A DNA stretch of 64,000 bases from a virus (IMGVR_UViG_3300027985_000227:1-64000); one strand, 5' to 3'. Counted from the stretch's first letter, positions 7,020 to 13,990 are shown. Numbers and translations are program-made. Notes: generated by a model not told the origin, from the sequence alone.

Positions 7020-7120
7020 TTATTATTTGCCCCTCTGCGCTCAGGCAGCAGCAATATATACTGAGATGTATTGTGGTGAGAACAGCTATCCTCATCTGCT
7101 GGCAGAGGGGCAAATAATAA
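7020..7120 (+). ncRNA. Structured RNA closed by a 19-bp perfect stem
   Basis: Arms 7020-7038 and 7102-7120 (ending CCCCTCTGC / starting GCAGAGGGG) are perfectly complementary over 19 bp. The enclosed 63 bases can form two inner hairpins (CAATA..TATTG and GGTGAG..CTCATC) and an extension CAGCAG/CTGCTG, giving a three-way junction. It ends seven bases before tRNA-Pro and is probably co-transcribed with it. There is no T tract, so it is not a simple terminator. Family unknown. Confidence 0.55.
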
Positions 7121-7127
7121 GACTTTA

Positions 7128-7204
7128 GTGGGTGTAGCGCAGTTTGGTAGCGCACCTGGTTTGGGACCAGGATGTCGAGGGTTCAAGTCCCTCCGCCCGC
7201 ACCA
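7128..7204 (+). tRNA. tRNA-Pro (TGG)
   Basis: A complete cloverleaf: acceptor GTGGGTG/CGCCCGC, D arm GCGC/GCGC, anticodon stem CCTGG/CCAGG with loop TTTGGGA (anticodon TGG), T arm GAGGG/CCCTC with TTCAAGT, and encoded ACCA at 7201-7204. It probably supplements host decoding of CCA/CCN codons. It is the most canonical RNA of this locus. Confidence 0.93.
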
Positions 7205-7205
7205 G

Positions 7206-7297
7206 TTTGGACTAGGTTAGTAAGACGGTTGGCCCTATCTCCTCAGGGTATTTGGAGCGGTTGCCAGTGCCGTAGACCGTCGCCATTGGTATAGTCC
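7206..7297 (+). ncRNA. Structured RNA directly after tRNA-Pro
   Basis: A closing stem TTTGGACTA/TAGTCCAAA (9 bp perfect) encloses a second stem GACGGT/ACCGTC and smaller helices (TGGC/GCCA, CTCC/GGAG). It starts two bases after the tRNA CCA. The GACTA..TATAGTCC pair superficially resembles a group I intron P7, but the element is self-contained. It could be part of a larger ornate RNA spanning 7206-7567. Family unknown. Confidence 0.5.
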
Positions 7298-7310
7298 AAA
7301 ATAGAGGTTA

Positions 7311-7443
7311 CTGTCTATGCGGACAGTCAGAACGACAGGTGAGTATTTCCAGCAGACGCGGATGAAATAGCCCGCCCAAGAGCGAGAAGCGCACTGACTG
7401 GAAAAGGTAGCTGAATCAACAGTGGCGAAGCCTGTGACCTCCC
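7311..7443 (+). ncRNA. Branched structured RNA domain
   Basis: GAGGTTAC and GTGACCTC close the domain. Inside are the hairpin ACTGTC/GACAGT, then ACAGG/CCTGT, and a long arm TTTCCAG/CTGGAAA carrying GCGG/CCGC. No reading frame with a ribosome binding site covers it. The nested perfect helices support a folded RNA, possibly continuous with the 7206-7297 element. No known class could be assigned by eye. Confidence 0.45.
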
Positions 7444-7445
7444 CA

Positions 7446-7567
7446 ATTTATTATGGCAAAGGTAGTTCCTATAAATCTTTGGCGATATACTACCCGCCTA
7501 CTAAGCGCGCTCTACGCCGTTGTCGAATGGATTAGAGCTTGTATTGGCTAAATAGGTTCCTATATAC
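7446..7567 (+). ncRNA. Two copies of a recurrent hairpin motif
   Basis: Hairpins at 7446-7476 and 7541-7567 share the plan ATGG or TTGG, an 11-base loop (CAAAGGTAGTT, CTAAATAGGTT), then CCTATA. The same motif occurs at 10306-10334 and, in variant form, at the 5' side of the RNA at 10179. The flanking stem bases differ between copies while pairing is kept, which is evidence of RNA structure. It may be a protein-binding element for the gene product at 7607. Confidence 0.5.
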
Positions 7568-7606
7568 ACTTCTAACTGTATACCTATCGCTACATTGGAG
7601 ATTATT

Positions 7607-9400
7607 GTGAAAGACATAGTTTATGCGACTTTAGATCTGTTTAATGGAGTTCCAGCTCTAGCTGACGCCGAACAAGAACATTCTATCAACACAGAGTTCG
7701 GTCTTGTAATAGACCGTGATGCCAGATGGTTAGAAAGTAACATAGAGGACTATGCACGCTATAAACAATCTACTGGGTATGATTTAAATCGTACGTTCCA
7801 TAAGTCTTGGGCTAAAATAGCTTCAATGAGTGACCGGGAGCGTATAACTCACCAGATCATTCATTACGCATCCACATACGGTACTAATTTCGAAGGTAAT
7901 ACGTATTTACCAGATGAGGTTTTACGTATACCCAATTACGATTTGACGTTTAAAGTTATTCACGCATACGATGAAGACGCACTGATAAAAAAGTGCTTGG
8001 ATATACTAATCAGCGGAATAGCTTTAAAAGATGAAACAATACACAGTATCTTTTTGGTTCTTAAGTATTGTAACTACATCTTTACAGGTAAAGAAGGGAT
8101 TCGTAACCGTGAAGCGTTGATGCATATTGCAGACAACTTCGGTCCGTGTATTTTAAAACCAGAAGAGTTAGTCCGTTACTTGGTGTTCAAGTCGACTGGT
8201 TCTACGTTGCTCATTAAGAACATGAGTACGTATCAGGCTATAGCCAAAAGTGCGTTCAATCCACGTGACGTCCTTTTAGCGTATGGTTTAACCAAGATTT
8301 CATGTGTGTTCAACAGATATAAGCCTATCTTTATGGCGCTTAAGAGCAAATGTCGTACTGAGATAAACTATATCTCCAAAGCCAGTAAAACGAATCATGT
8401 ACCAGTGACCGAAAACCCATTAAATAAGGTCACTACCACTATTCTGACCGAGTCAGAGATGCCTTGGTTGGAAAACGCCACAGTGTTTGCCATATTCAGA
8501 GCTATGCACGCGTGCAATACACGTATGCGCGGTCAAAATACGTTCGTATATAAGGTACGTAATGGTAAGTCATTTGCCAAATTTAACCCTGTTAATAAGG
8601 TGAGTGACATTGTGTGTCAACACAACTATATTGTGCTAACGAAGTTCTTGAAGGCCAAATTTGATATGACCAAAAGCGTGTTCTTACCAAAAGACATTCT
8701 TTTTGGTTTACCTACGTCCGAGAAGCAGTTCATTGGAAACGTTCCAATTGGTACCAAAATTATTGGTGATTCGTTGGCAGTAGGTGTGTACTGGAGAAAT
8801 GATTGGGGCGCTAGAGACATTGATCTGTCAGGAATGAGCATAAGTGGTAAAGTTGGCTGGAACGCTTCATATAGACAACATGGATATATTAAGGACGAGT
8901 ATGGCTTAATGTATTCCGGCGATATTACCAATGCTCCAAATGGTGCAGTAGAGTACTTGTGGGCTGGTAAGTACGTCGATAATTCACTCGTACAGACAAA
9001 CATATTTAGTGGTAAAGATACGTGTAAATATCGTATCATTGTAGGTGATGCTGACAATATAAATCGTGATTACATGATGAATCCAAATAACCTTAAATTC
9101 TATGTCGAAACAAACAGTGTACAGAAGCAGACAATTTTAGGTATGATAATGCCATATGATGGCAGAGTAGCGTTTGTTTTGTTTAATACAGGTTCTGGGC
9201 AGTTACGTGTAAGCGGTGGAAAGAACACACATCTCTTCCGTGAGGCGTTGATCCAAGAGTGGACTAACAATATCACACTTAATGACGTGTTGTACTCTAT
9301 GGGAGTGACTATAGTAGAGTCGCCAGAAGAAGCTGATATAGATTTATCGATTGAAGCTCTTCAAAAAGACACGTTCATCTCGATGTTTGAGGTGAAGTAG
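7607..9400 (+). CDS. 597-residue protein of unknown family within the RNA locus
   Basis: GTG 7607 is chosen because GGAG lies six bases upstream; a TTG at 7595 lacks a site. The N-terminal 350 residues are mainly helical and repeat-like (LNRTFHKSWAKIAS, ITHQIIHYASTYG). The C-terminal 200 residues look beta-rich and include RDIDLSGMSI..GWNASY..YSGDITNAPNGAVEY, distantly reminiscent of TerD-type domains. No vWA metal-site motif (DxSxS) is seen, so it is not a standard Ro60. It is flanked on both sides by structured RNAs sharing a motif, so an RNA-binding role is inferred from context. Confidence 0.7.
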   Translation: MKDIVYATLDLFNGVPALADAEQEHSINTEFGLVIDRDARWLESNIEDYARYKQSTGYDLNRTFHKSWAKIASMSDRERITHQIIHYASTYGTNFEGNTYLPDEVLRIPNYDLTFKVIHAYDEDALIKKCLDILISGIALKDETIHSIFLVLKYCNYIFTGKEGIRNREALMHIADNFGPCILKPEELVRYLVFKSTGSTLLIKNMSTYQAIAKSAFNPRDVLLAYGLTKISCVFNRYKPIFMALKSKCRTEINYISKASKTNHVPVTENPLNKVTTTILTESEMPWLENATVFAIFRAMHACNTRMRGQNTFVYKVRNGKSFAKFNPVNKVSDIVCQHNYIVLTKFLKAKFDMTKSVFLPKDILFGLPTSEKQFIGNVPIGTKIIGDSLAVGVYWRNDWGARDIDLSGMSISGKVGWNASYRQHGYIKDEYGLMYSGDITNAPNGAVEYLWAGKYVDNSLVQTNIFSGKDTCKYRIIVGDADNINRDYMMNPNNLKFYVETNSVQKQTILGMIMPYDGRVAFVLFNTGSGQLRVSGGKNTHLFREALIQEWTNNITLNDVLYSMGVTIVESPEEADIDLSIEALQKDTFISMFEVK

Positions 9401-9432
9401 TAAATCTTTATTAACGTAAATGAGGTAAGGCC

Positions 9433-9627
9433 ATGAGTGTTACACCAGTATTGGATATGAATTCTGTACGACAAGAAGTGGAAAAAGAGCTGAATGATGA
9501 AAGAGTATCTGAAGCCAAGAAAAAGCTAAAGTCTAAGCTAAAGGAGTTACAAGCAGCAAAGAAGCTGGTAACCAATATCGAACGCGAGCTGTCAGAGCTC
9601 GAACACGAGCTTAGTGTTGGCCTTTGA
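9433..9627 (+). CDS. Small coiled-coil protein
   Basis: A 64-residue protein with GAGG upstream of ATG. From residue 10 to the end it is one heptad-patterned, highly charged helix (EVEKELNDERVSEAKKKLKS). It overlaps the next gene's start by 14 bases. It may oligomerise or partner with one of its neighbours; no family recognised. Confidence 0.6.
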   Translation: MSVTPVLDMNSVRQEVEKELNDERVSEAKKKLKSKLKELQAAKKLVTNIERELSELEHELSVGL

Positions 9628-10177
9628 TAGACACAACAGGTCTTTACTCGACAGTGATGTACGAGTAATAGCTGGGCCATTTGAGTCTACTATAGGTAGA
9701 ATGCTGCATTTTGGTTGGAATTTTGATGTATCTGTGGACCAGATATCATTTGGAGATATGCTGTTATGTGGTCGTAACTATAAATCTAACACTGTTTTTC
9801 AGTGCTTGATCAATAACTACAGGTATGCGCACATACGAGATTTTCGTGTTATGTACGTGCCGGCTGATACGGTTTTATCAGTGGAGATCAGTAGATCTAC
9901 ATACATACCACCAATAGCGCTACACAGTGCGCATGTTGGTAAGCTAGTCATGGGTCCGGCTGGACGCGAAGATATGATCATATACGAGGCGGGTGTTAAG
10001 AATGAAGAGCCAAGTGAGATCATAGTAATGCCTGAAGATATTCCAGGATTACTGGATAAAATACTTAAGGCTCAAGAGCCGAAGGCCAAAGAGATTCTGA
10101 AAAACGAGCGTCGTCGAAGTGAGATGTCTGAGCTTAAGTTAAAAGCTAAGATTCTGACTTTCGACAAAACGGGTTAG
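9614..10177 (+). CDS. Hypothetical protein between the RNA elements
   Basis: A 187-residue protein from a GTG start that overlaps the preceding gene. The first 130 residues are beta-rich and the tail is a charged helix (KAQEPKAKEILKNERRRSEM). The stop codon lies one base before the YrlA-like RNA begins, so this mRNA and that RNA are probably co-transcribed. No domain recognised. Confidence 0.6.
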   Translation: MLAFDRHNRSLLDSDVRVIAGPFESTIGRMLHFGWNFDVSVDQISFGDMLLCGRNYKSNTVFQCLINNYRYAHIRDFRVMYVPADTVLSVEISRSTYIPPIALHSAHVGKLVMGPAGREDMIIYEAGVKNEEPSEIIVMPEDIPGLLDKILKAQEPKAKEILKNERRRSEMSELKLKAKILTFDKTG

Positions 10178-10178
10178 T

Positions 10179-10304
10179 GTGGACAAAAGAGGTTCCTATC
10201 TACTTAATAATCTGCTGGTTACTGGTTCGAATCCAGTCTGAACACCGAAGGTGATTCAGTAGCTCAATTGGTAGAGCAGCAGAATGTATCTACCTCTCGT
10301 CCAC
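10179..10304 (+). ncRNA. YrlA-like (bacterial Y RNA) tRNA mimic, circularly permuted tRNA layout
   Basis: Read 5' to 3': outer stem GTGGAC and GAGG; tRNA-like anticodon 3' strand TCTGC (10211-10215); five-base variable loop; T arm ACTGG-TTCGAAT-CCAGT; acceptor strand CTGAACACC; tight loop GAA; acceptor strand GGTGATTCAG; TA; D arm GCTC-AATTGGTA-GAGC; anticodon 5' strand GCAGA (10279-10283); outer stem CCTC and GTCCAC. Every tRNA element is present at canonical spacing, but the acceptor is closed by a loop and the anticodon stem opens into a terminal stem. This is the reported topology of YrlA RNAs, which tether Ro60-type proteins. A permuted tRNA needing ligation is the alternative. Confidence 0.7.
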
Positions 10305-10305
10305 C

Positions 10306-10362
10306 ATTATTATGGCTAAGAGTGTTCCTATAATTGCGGTTCAATTCCGCAGCCCGAAAGGG
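10306..10362 (+). ncRNA. Recurrent hairpin plus partial T-arm/closed-acceptor module
   Basis: A hairpin ATTATTATGG (11-base loop CTAAGAGTGTT) CCTATAAT (10306-10334) matches the motif at 7446. It is followed by a perfect T-arm-like hairpin TGCGG-TTCAATT-CCGCA (10335-10351) and a short stem CCC-GAAA-GGG. This repeats the T-arm and closed-acceptor part of the preceding tRNA mimic but lacks a D arm. It is either a second, truncated Y-like RNA or the 3' part of the same transcript. Confidence 0.45.
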
Positions 10363-10406
10363 TCAAGGATTTGTATACACTTCGCCACTTGTATAATAGG
10401 TGTTAT

Positions 10407-10838
10407 ATGAACTATGTACTTGGTTTTATGTTCGACTCATCGTTCGACAGAGTCTTGCTAATAAAAAAGAATAAGCCAGAATGGCAAGCAGGCAAGTTAA
10501 ACGGCGTGGGTGGAAAGGTCGAGCGATTTGAAACTGGACCGAAGGCCATGGTACGAGAGTTCAAAGAAGAGACAGGTGTAGATACTTCAGAATCTGATTG
10601 GAAGTATTTTCTTAATATGATTGGTAGTGATTGGTGTGTAATGTGTTTTGCATGTATAGGTCCAATAGAAAAAGCTATATCAATTACAGATGAAAAAGTA
10701 TTTCCTGTGCATATAGCATCAAGTATACACCACCACAACAATTTCTTGATTGAGAATATACCATGGCTTGTTCAACTAGCCATTGATGTTCTTAAACGAG
10801 GCAGACCTCACATATCTAATATAAGGTATCCGTCATGA
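10407..10838 (+). CDS. Nudix hydrolase
   Basis: A 143-residue protein from ATG 10407. The complete Nudix box (GX5EX7REUXEEXGU) is at residues 36-58, with GKVERFE and REFKEETGV. Nudix enzymes hydrolyse nucleoside diphosphate-X compounds with Mg or Mn bound by the box glutamates. The substrate is not evident; the coupled NADAR gene two genes downstream makes ADP-ribose compounds or modified dNTPs reasonable guesses. A weak promoter (TTGTAT, 15 bp, TATAAT at 10371-10397) may precede it. The stop overlaps the next start. Confidence 0.88.
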   Translation: MNYVLGFMFDSSFDRVLLIKKNKPEWQAGKLNGVGGKVERFETGPKAMVREFKEETGVDTSESDWKYFLNMIGSDWCVMCFACIGPIEKAISITDEKVFPVHIASSIHHHNNFLIENIPWLVQLAIDVLKRGRPHISNIRYPS

Positions 10839-11116
10839 AGTATATCATGCTAGAACTATCACTTGGTGATCTGCGCTATAACGTACCAGTGATATTTCCT
10901 GATACCTTAGTACATGAAGATATGGGTAAAGCTGTAGTTCATGCTGCCAACAGGTCAGTACCGAAAGCAGACGTCAAAATGGTGTCCGCTGGATTCGTAT
11001 CAAATTGTTCTGGTGTAACTTGTTACGGCAGATCAGAATCACTAGATCTTGATAGTAGACCAGAAGATGGTAAAATCATAAGTACATATGACTATACGCA
11101 TGGGGTATTTGCATGA
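10835..11116 (+). CDS. Hypothetical protein between Nudix and NADAR
   Basis: A 93-residue protein; its ATG overlaps the Nudix stop (ATGA) and its own stop overlaps the NADAR start in the same way. This links all three in one translational unit. Mixed alpha and beta, no recognised motif. Confidence 0.6.
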   Translation: MKYIMLELSLGDLRYNVPVIFPDTLVHEDMGKAVVHAANRSVPKADVKMVSAGFVSNCSGVTCYGRSESLDLDSRPEDGKIISTYDYTHGVFA

Positions 11117-11538
11117 ACGTATGGTATTCTACTAATGAAAATGCATGGCTGAGTAATTTGGCTGATAGACCGTTCAACTTAGGCGGATTATGGTTTTTCT
11201 CAGTAGAACATGCGTATCAAAGTCTAAAATCCGGTCGTTTTGATCCAGATACATATTACAAGTATAAAGGTCCAGGACAAAAAATAAAAGGTAAAACGGT
11301 TAGAACACAAGATAACTATAATCTATTGTTAATGAAGCTATTAATACGAGAATCATTTTTACAGAACGATCATTTGATACACATACTAATCAGCACACGA
11401 AACCATGTTATAACACACAATCAAGCCAATCCATATTGGAGAGAACATTTTCCAAAAATTCTTATGAACGTACGAAATGAGTTTGACTTTAAGGCACACA
11501 TAAATGAACTGATATTTGATGACGATATTCCGTTCTAA
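11113..11538 (+). CDS. NADAR-family protein (YbiA-like)
   Basis: A 141-residue protein of typical NADAR length. It has the N-terminal signature NAWLSNLADRPF, then FFSVEHAYQSLKSG, and the C-terminal NPYWREHFPKILMNVRNEF. NADAR proteins are N-glycosidases acting on ADP-ribose-linked substrates; some reverse guanine-ADP-ribosylation of DNA made by DarT-type toxins, and phage copies can act as counter-defence. Here it is coupled to a Nudix hydrolase, consistent with ADP-ribose metabolism. Function is inferred from family. Confidence 0.85.
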   Translation: MNVWYSTNENAWLSNLADRPFNLGGLWFFSVEHAYQSLKSGRFDPDTYYKYKGPGQKIKGKTVRTQDNYNLLLMKLLIRESFLQNDHLIHILISTRNHVITHNQANPYWREHFPKILMNVRNEFDFKAHINELIFDDDIPF

Positions 11539-11550
11539 CTTTCCACCAGT

Positions 11551-11578
11551 TTTATCCTTAATAGTTACGTAGTATAGT
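11551..11578 (+). promoter_or_regulatory. Sigma-70-like promoter cassette
   Basis: TTTATC (11551-11556), a 16-bp spacer and TATAGT (11573-11578), overlapping the dyad AGTATA-GT-TATACT. The cassette runs from CCAGTTTTATCC to AATTAATCTGGAA and is nearly identical to that at 13542. The CCAG/CTGG ends are inverted repeats. Confidence 0.65.
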
Positions 11579-11607
11579 TATACTAAATAAATTAATCTGG
11601 AAAACAC

Positions 11608-12060
11608 ATGCAATTTCACAAACAGCTTATTCAACACTGCCCAACAGAAGATCGTTATGGTGACTGCTTCAGGACTAGTCTTGGATGTATTTTAGACTTA
11701 CGTCCTGAAGAAGTACCTCACTTCTTTGATAAAGGTAAGATATGTGATGAGGCGTTTGATGAGTTACATGAGTGGCTGTCAGATAGAGGTTTGAAAATAA
11801 TAGACATACCATTCAATGGTAAAGACATAGAACCAAAACAATTTATTGAAAATATAAACACATGGTTTAGCGATATTCTATTGCTGGTATCAGGTGAAAG
11901 TGGCGGGTTTAAAGGCGTAAATCACACTGTTGTAGCATTAAACGGTGAATTTATACACGATCCAGCCATTCACAACAAATTCATCTGTGGTCCATGTGAT
12001 GATGAGTTGTACTGGGTAGCGTTTATAGTACCTAAAACAATAGAGTTTCACTATGACTAA
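11608..12060 (+). CDS. Papain-like cysteine peptidase-fold protein
   Basis: A 150-residue protein. GDCFRTSLGCIL near residue 20 gives a candidate nucleophilic Cys, and VNHTVVALNGEFIHDPA gives the His and Asp of a Cys-His-Asp triad, as in the C39/papain-like hypothetical proteins common in phages. The substrate is unknown. It has its own promoter and overlaps the next gene by eight bases. Enzymatic activity is inferred only. Confidence 0.65.
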   Translation: MQFHKQLIQHCPTEDRYGDCFRTSLGCILDLRPEEVPHFFDKGKICDEAFDELHEWLSDRGLKIIDIPFNGKDIEPKQFIENINTWFSDILLLVSGESGGFKGVNHTVVALNGEFIHDPAIHNKFICGPCDDELYWVAFIVPKTIEFHYD

Positions 12061-12286
12061 GCTAATACCAATAAAACCAGATATGGTTCTTACCGATGAG
12101 GCTCAGAATGATTACGATGACTTTAACAGCAGATTTGAGGGGTGTACATGTTTTCTAGGTCATCCACCGTGCGGGTTCTGCGCTCATCCAGGTAACCCAC
12201 TTAATCTTAATGAAGATGAATCGGCATGGAAACACACATTGAAATCTGCAGTTAGAAGTGTGGTAGAAAACGGTAAGGTTGTATGA
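12053..12286 (+). CDS. Small Cys-rich conserved-type phage protein
   Basis: A 77-residue protein with CTCFLGHPPCGFCAHPGNP, a pattern seen in many small phage proteins and likely to bind a metal ion. It is coupled to the peptidase-like gene. Function not known. Confidence 0.6.
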   Translation: MTKLIPIKPDMVLTDEAQNDYDDFNSRFEGCTCFLGHPPCGFCAHPGNPLNLNEDESAWKHTLKSAVRSVVENGKVV

Positions 12287-12293
12287 TAATTGA

Positions 12294-12375
12294 AGCTTTA
12301 GTGAGTGCCGACGGCCGACTCTCGATCCATTGATAGTCTCCAGCTACCAATAGGCTGACGGCACTCACTAAAGCT
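12294..12375 (+). ncRNA. Long-stem RNA hairpin
   Basis: Arms AGCTTTAGTGAGTGCCG (12294-12310) and CGGCACTCACTAAAGCT (12359-12375) are perfectly complementary over 17 bp. The 48-base loop can form an inner hairpin ATTG.TAG/CTA.CAAT. There is no T tract, and the next gene starts 14 bases later. It resembles the design of the elements at 7020-7120 and 20170-20222. It could be an RNase III site, a small regulatory RNA or a protein-binding element. Confidence 0.5.
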
Positions 12376-12389
12376 CCAACAGGTGACAT

Positions 12390-12596
12390 ATGGAAGACTT
12401 AACACTGGGTGAGATCAGAAAGCTGTTACGGCTGTCTGAACAATCTATTTGTGACTATATAAATCATGAGTTGAATCAATTACGTGCCATTGGTATTGTA
12501 CCAGAGGACGTCGATTTAGATAAAATCGTCACCAAAAGTTTGGGTTATGACGATGAGTTACGTATATCAGATGTAAGTATAGAGATAAAAGTATGA
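12390..12596 (+). CDS. Small acidic hypothetical protein
   Basis: A 68-residue acidic protein starting MEDLTLGEIRKLLRLSE, helical at its N-terminus. Its stop overlaps the start of the RlaP-like gene (ATGA), so the two are made together. No family recognised. Confidence 0.55.
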   Translation: MEDLTLGEIRKLLRLSEQSICDYINHELNQLRAIGIVPEDVDLDKIVTKSLGYDDELRISDVSIEIKV

Positions 12597-13552
12597 CGCC
12601 AATAGTAAAAATGGTCTTTGGGTCACACTTGTATGGCCTAGATACACCAGAATCAGATAAAGATTTTAAAGGTGTGTATCTACCTGACATCAATGACATT
12701 CTGTTATTAAAAGTACAAAACAGCATATCTACATCCACAGGTAATGACAGATCAAAAAATACAAAAGATGACGTAGATACTGAGATATTTTCTCTGCAGT
12801 ATTTTATGAATATGTTAGCTCAAGGGCAAACTATAGCTTTAGATATGGTGCATGCTCCTGACTGGGCCATAGAAGTATCTAGTGAAATTTGGATGCACAT
12901 AGTAAGTTGCAAGCATAAGTTTTACACAAAGAATATGACAGCTTTTATTAGTTACTGTCGTAAACAAGCCAATAAGTACGGTATAAAAGGTAGCCGTCTA
13001 GATGAAGCGATAAAAGTAGAAATGTTTCTATCATTAAGACCAAATGATATGCGTCTATCGTCCATCTGGAACCATTTACCTGATGGTGAGCACATTCATA
13101 AGCTGCCACCATCTGACACAGACATGTCTAACAGACGTATTTATCAAGTAGTTGGTAAACAGTTTCTAGAGCACGCTAGACTCAGTGAAGTACGTGGGAG
13201 CTTACAGCAGTTCATAGCTAATGCTGGTGACAGAGCAGCTAAGGCTAGAATGAATCGCGGTATTGATTGGAAGGCTGTATCACACGCTGTAAGAGCAGCG
13301 GATCAAATGAAACAGTTATTCACTGAAGGTACCATTACGTTCCCATTGAAGCGTGCTGAATATATAAAGTCTGTAAAAATGGGTAGACTAGACTACACAA
13401 GACTTGTAGCACCAGATTTAGAACGGACAATGGACGAGGTGGAAGAATTGGCCTCAGTAAGCGGTTTACCAGATACGGTGGACTACAAGTGGCTGGATGA
13501 TTTTACTGTGTCATTAATTAGAACTAAGTACAATCTCCAGTTTTATCCTTGA
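12593..13552 (+). CDS. RlaP-type predicted nucleotidyltransferase
   Basis: A 319-residue protein. The N-terminus VFGSHLYGLDTPESDKDFKG carries the polymerase-beta-type signature: GS at residues 10-11 and the metal-binding DxD at Asp22 and Asp24. This layout fits the RlaP group, nucleotidyltransferases proposed from gene-neighbourhood studies to act in RNA repair. The C-terminal two thirds are helical. The phage encodes several tRNAs and a tRNA mimic within 6 kb, which makes RNA-end repair after anticodon-nuclease attack a plausible role. No RNA ligase is seen in the window. Confidence 0.75.
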   Translation: MTPIVKMVFGSHLYGLDTPESDKDFKGVYLPDINDILLLKVQNSISTSTGNDRSKNTKDDVDTEIFSLQYFMNMLAQGQTIALDMVHAPDWAIEVSSEIWMHIVSCKHKFYTKNMTAFISYCRKQANKYGIKGSRLDEAIKVEMFLSLRPNDMRLSSIWNHLPDGEHIHKLPPSDTDMSNRRIYQVVGKQFLEHARLSEVRGSLQQFIANAGDRAAKARMNRGIDWKAVSHAVRAADQMKQLFTEGTITFPLKRAEYIKSVKMGRLDYTRLVAPDLERTMDEVEELASVSGLPDTVDYKWLDDFTVSLIRTKYNLQFYP

Positions 13553-13569
13553 TAGTTACATAGTATAGT
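13542..13569 (+). promoter_or_regulatory. Sigma-70-like promoter cassette
   Basis: TTTATC (13542-13547), a 16-bp spacer and TATAGT (13564-13569) in the dyad AGTATAGTTATACT. The cassette begins CTCCAG and ends CTGGAG, an inverted repeat of about 60 bp span, and overlaps the end of the upstream gene. Nearly identical to 11551. Confidence 0.65.
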
Positions 13570-13602
13570 TATACTGTAGTAATTAATCTGGAGACTACAT
13601 CG

Positions 13603-13794
13603 ATGCAACTAATCATAGATGTGCCTGATGAATACCTTCATACTATACGTGGTGAAGGTGTAAACAAACATGACATGGCCAGACTAGTGAAAAAGGAACT
13701 TTCTTCGGCTGGTGGTGTGTACATGCCGCACGAGTGGGAACAGATTTTCCTTCACATGTTCAGGAGTGGTAAAGCTCGTGTTAAAGCTGCGTGA
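13603..13794 (+). CDS. Small hypothetical protein
   Basis: A 63-residue basic protein directly behind the promoter at 13542 with the standard leader CTGGAGACTACAT. The N-terminus MQLIIDVPDEYL resembles short beta-alpha folds in phage toxin-like or regulator-like proteins, but no family can be assigned. Confidence 0.55.
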   Translation: MQLIIDVPDEYLHTIRGEGVNKHDMARLVKKELSSAGGVYMPHEWEQIFLHMFRSGKARVKAA

Positions 13795-13990
13795 CACATT
13801 TGTAACGGCCGTATCAATAGCCATTGTAGCTACATTGATCATTTTAAACGTGTGGATATATTTCGAGGAAGTACACGTATTCGTGTGTATTTTACTTAAC
13901 ATTTTGTCATTCGCAATGTGGATGTCTTGGGGCACTTCTAGCCAGTTTCGTAAAAGGATAACTGCTATTGAAAACCGAGTAAAACGATGA
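13778..13990 (+). CDS. Small membrane protein
   Basis: About 70 residues from a probable GTG at 13778; AGGAG lies somewhat far upstream, so the start is uncertain. Two hydrophobic helices (near residues 8-27 and 32-50) are followed by a charged tail ending KRITAIENRVKR. It overlaps both neighbours. Probable inner-membrane protein. Confidence 0.5.
   Translation: MLKLRDTFVTAVSIAIVATLIILNVWIYFEEVHVFVCILLNILSFAMWMSWGTSSQFRKRITAIENRVKR

Noticed and set aside
7206-7297. Group I intron core (P7-like GGACTA..TATAGTCC)
   Set aside because: The helix is a 9-bp closing stem of a self-contained element; no P3-P6 partner half lies upstream and the neighbouring tRNA-Pro is intact and contiguous.
10331-10362. 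Group I intron P4-P6 (AATTGCGG..CCGCAGCC) and a permuted intron-exon tRNA
   Set aside because: No terminal G lies next to the 3' tRNA half and no matching P7-P9 half lies upstream, where a coding gene ends. The hairpin fits a T-arm mimic better.
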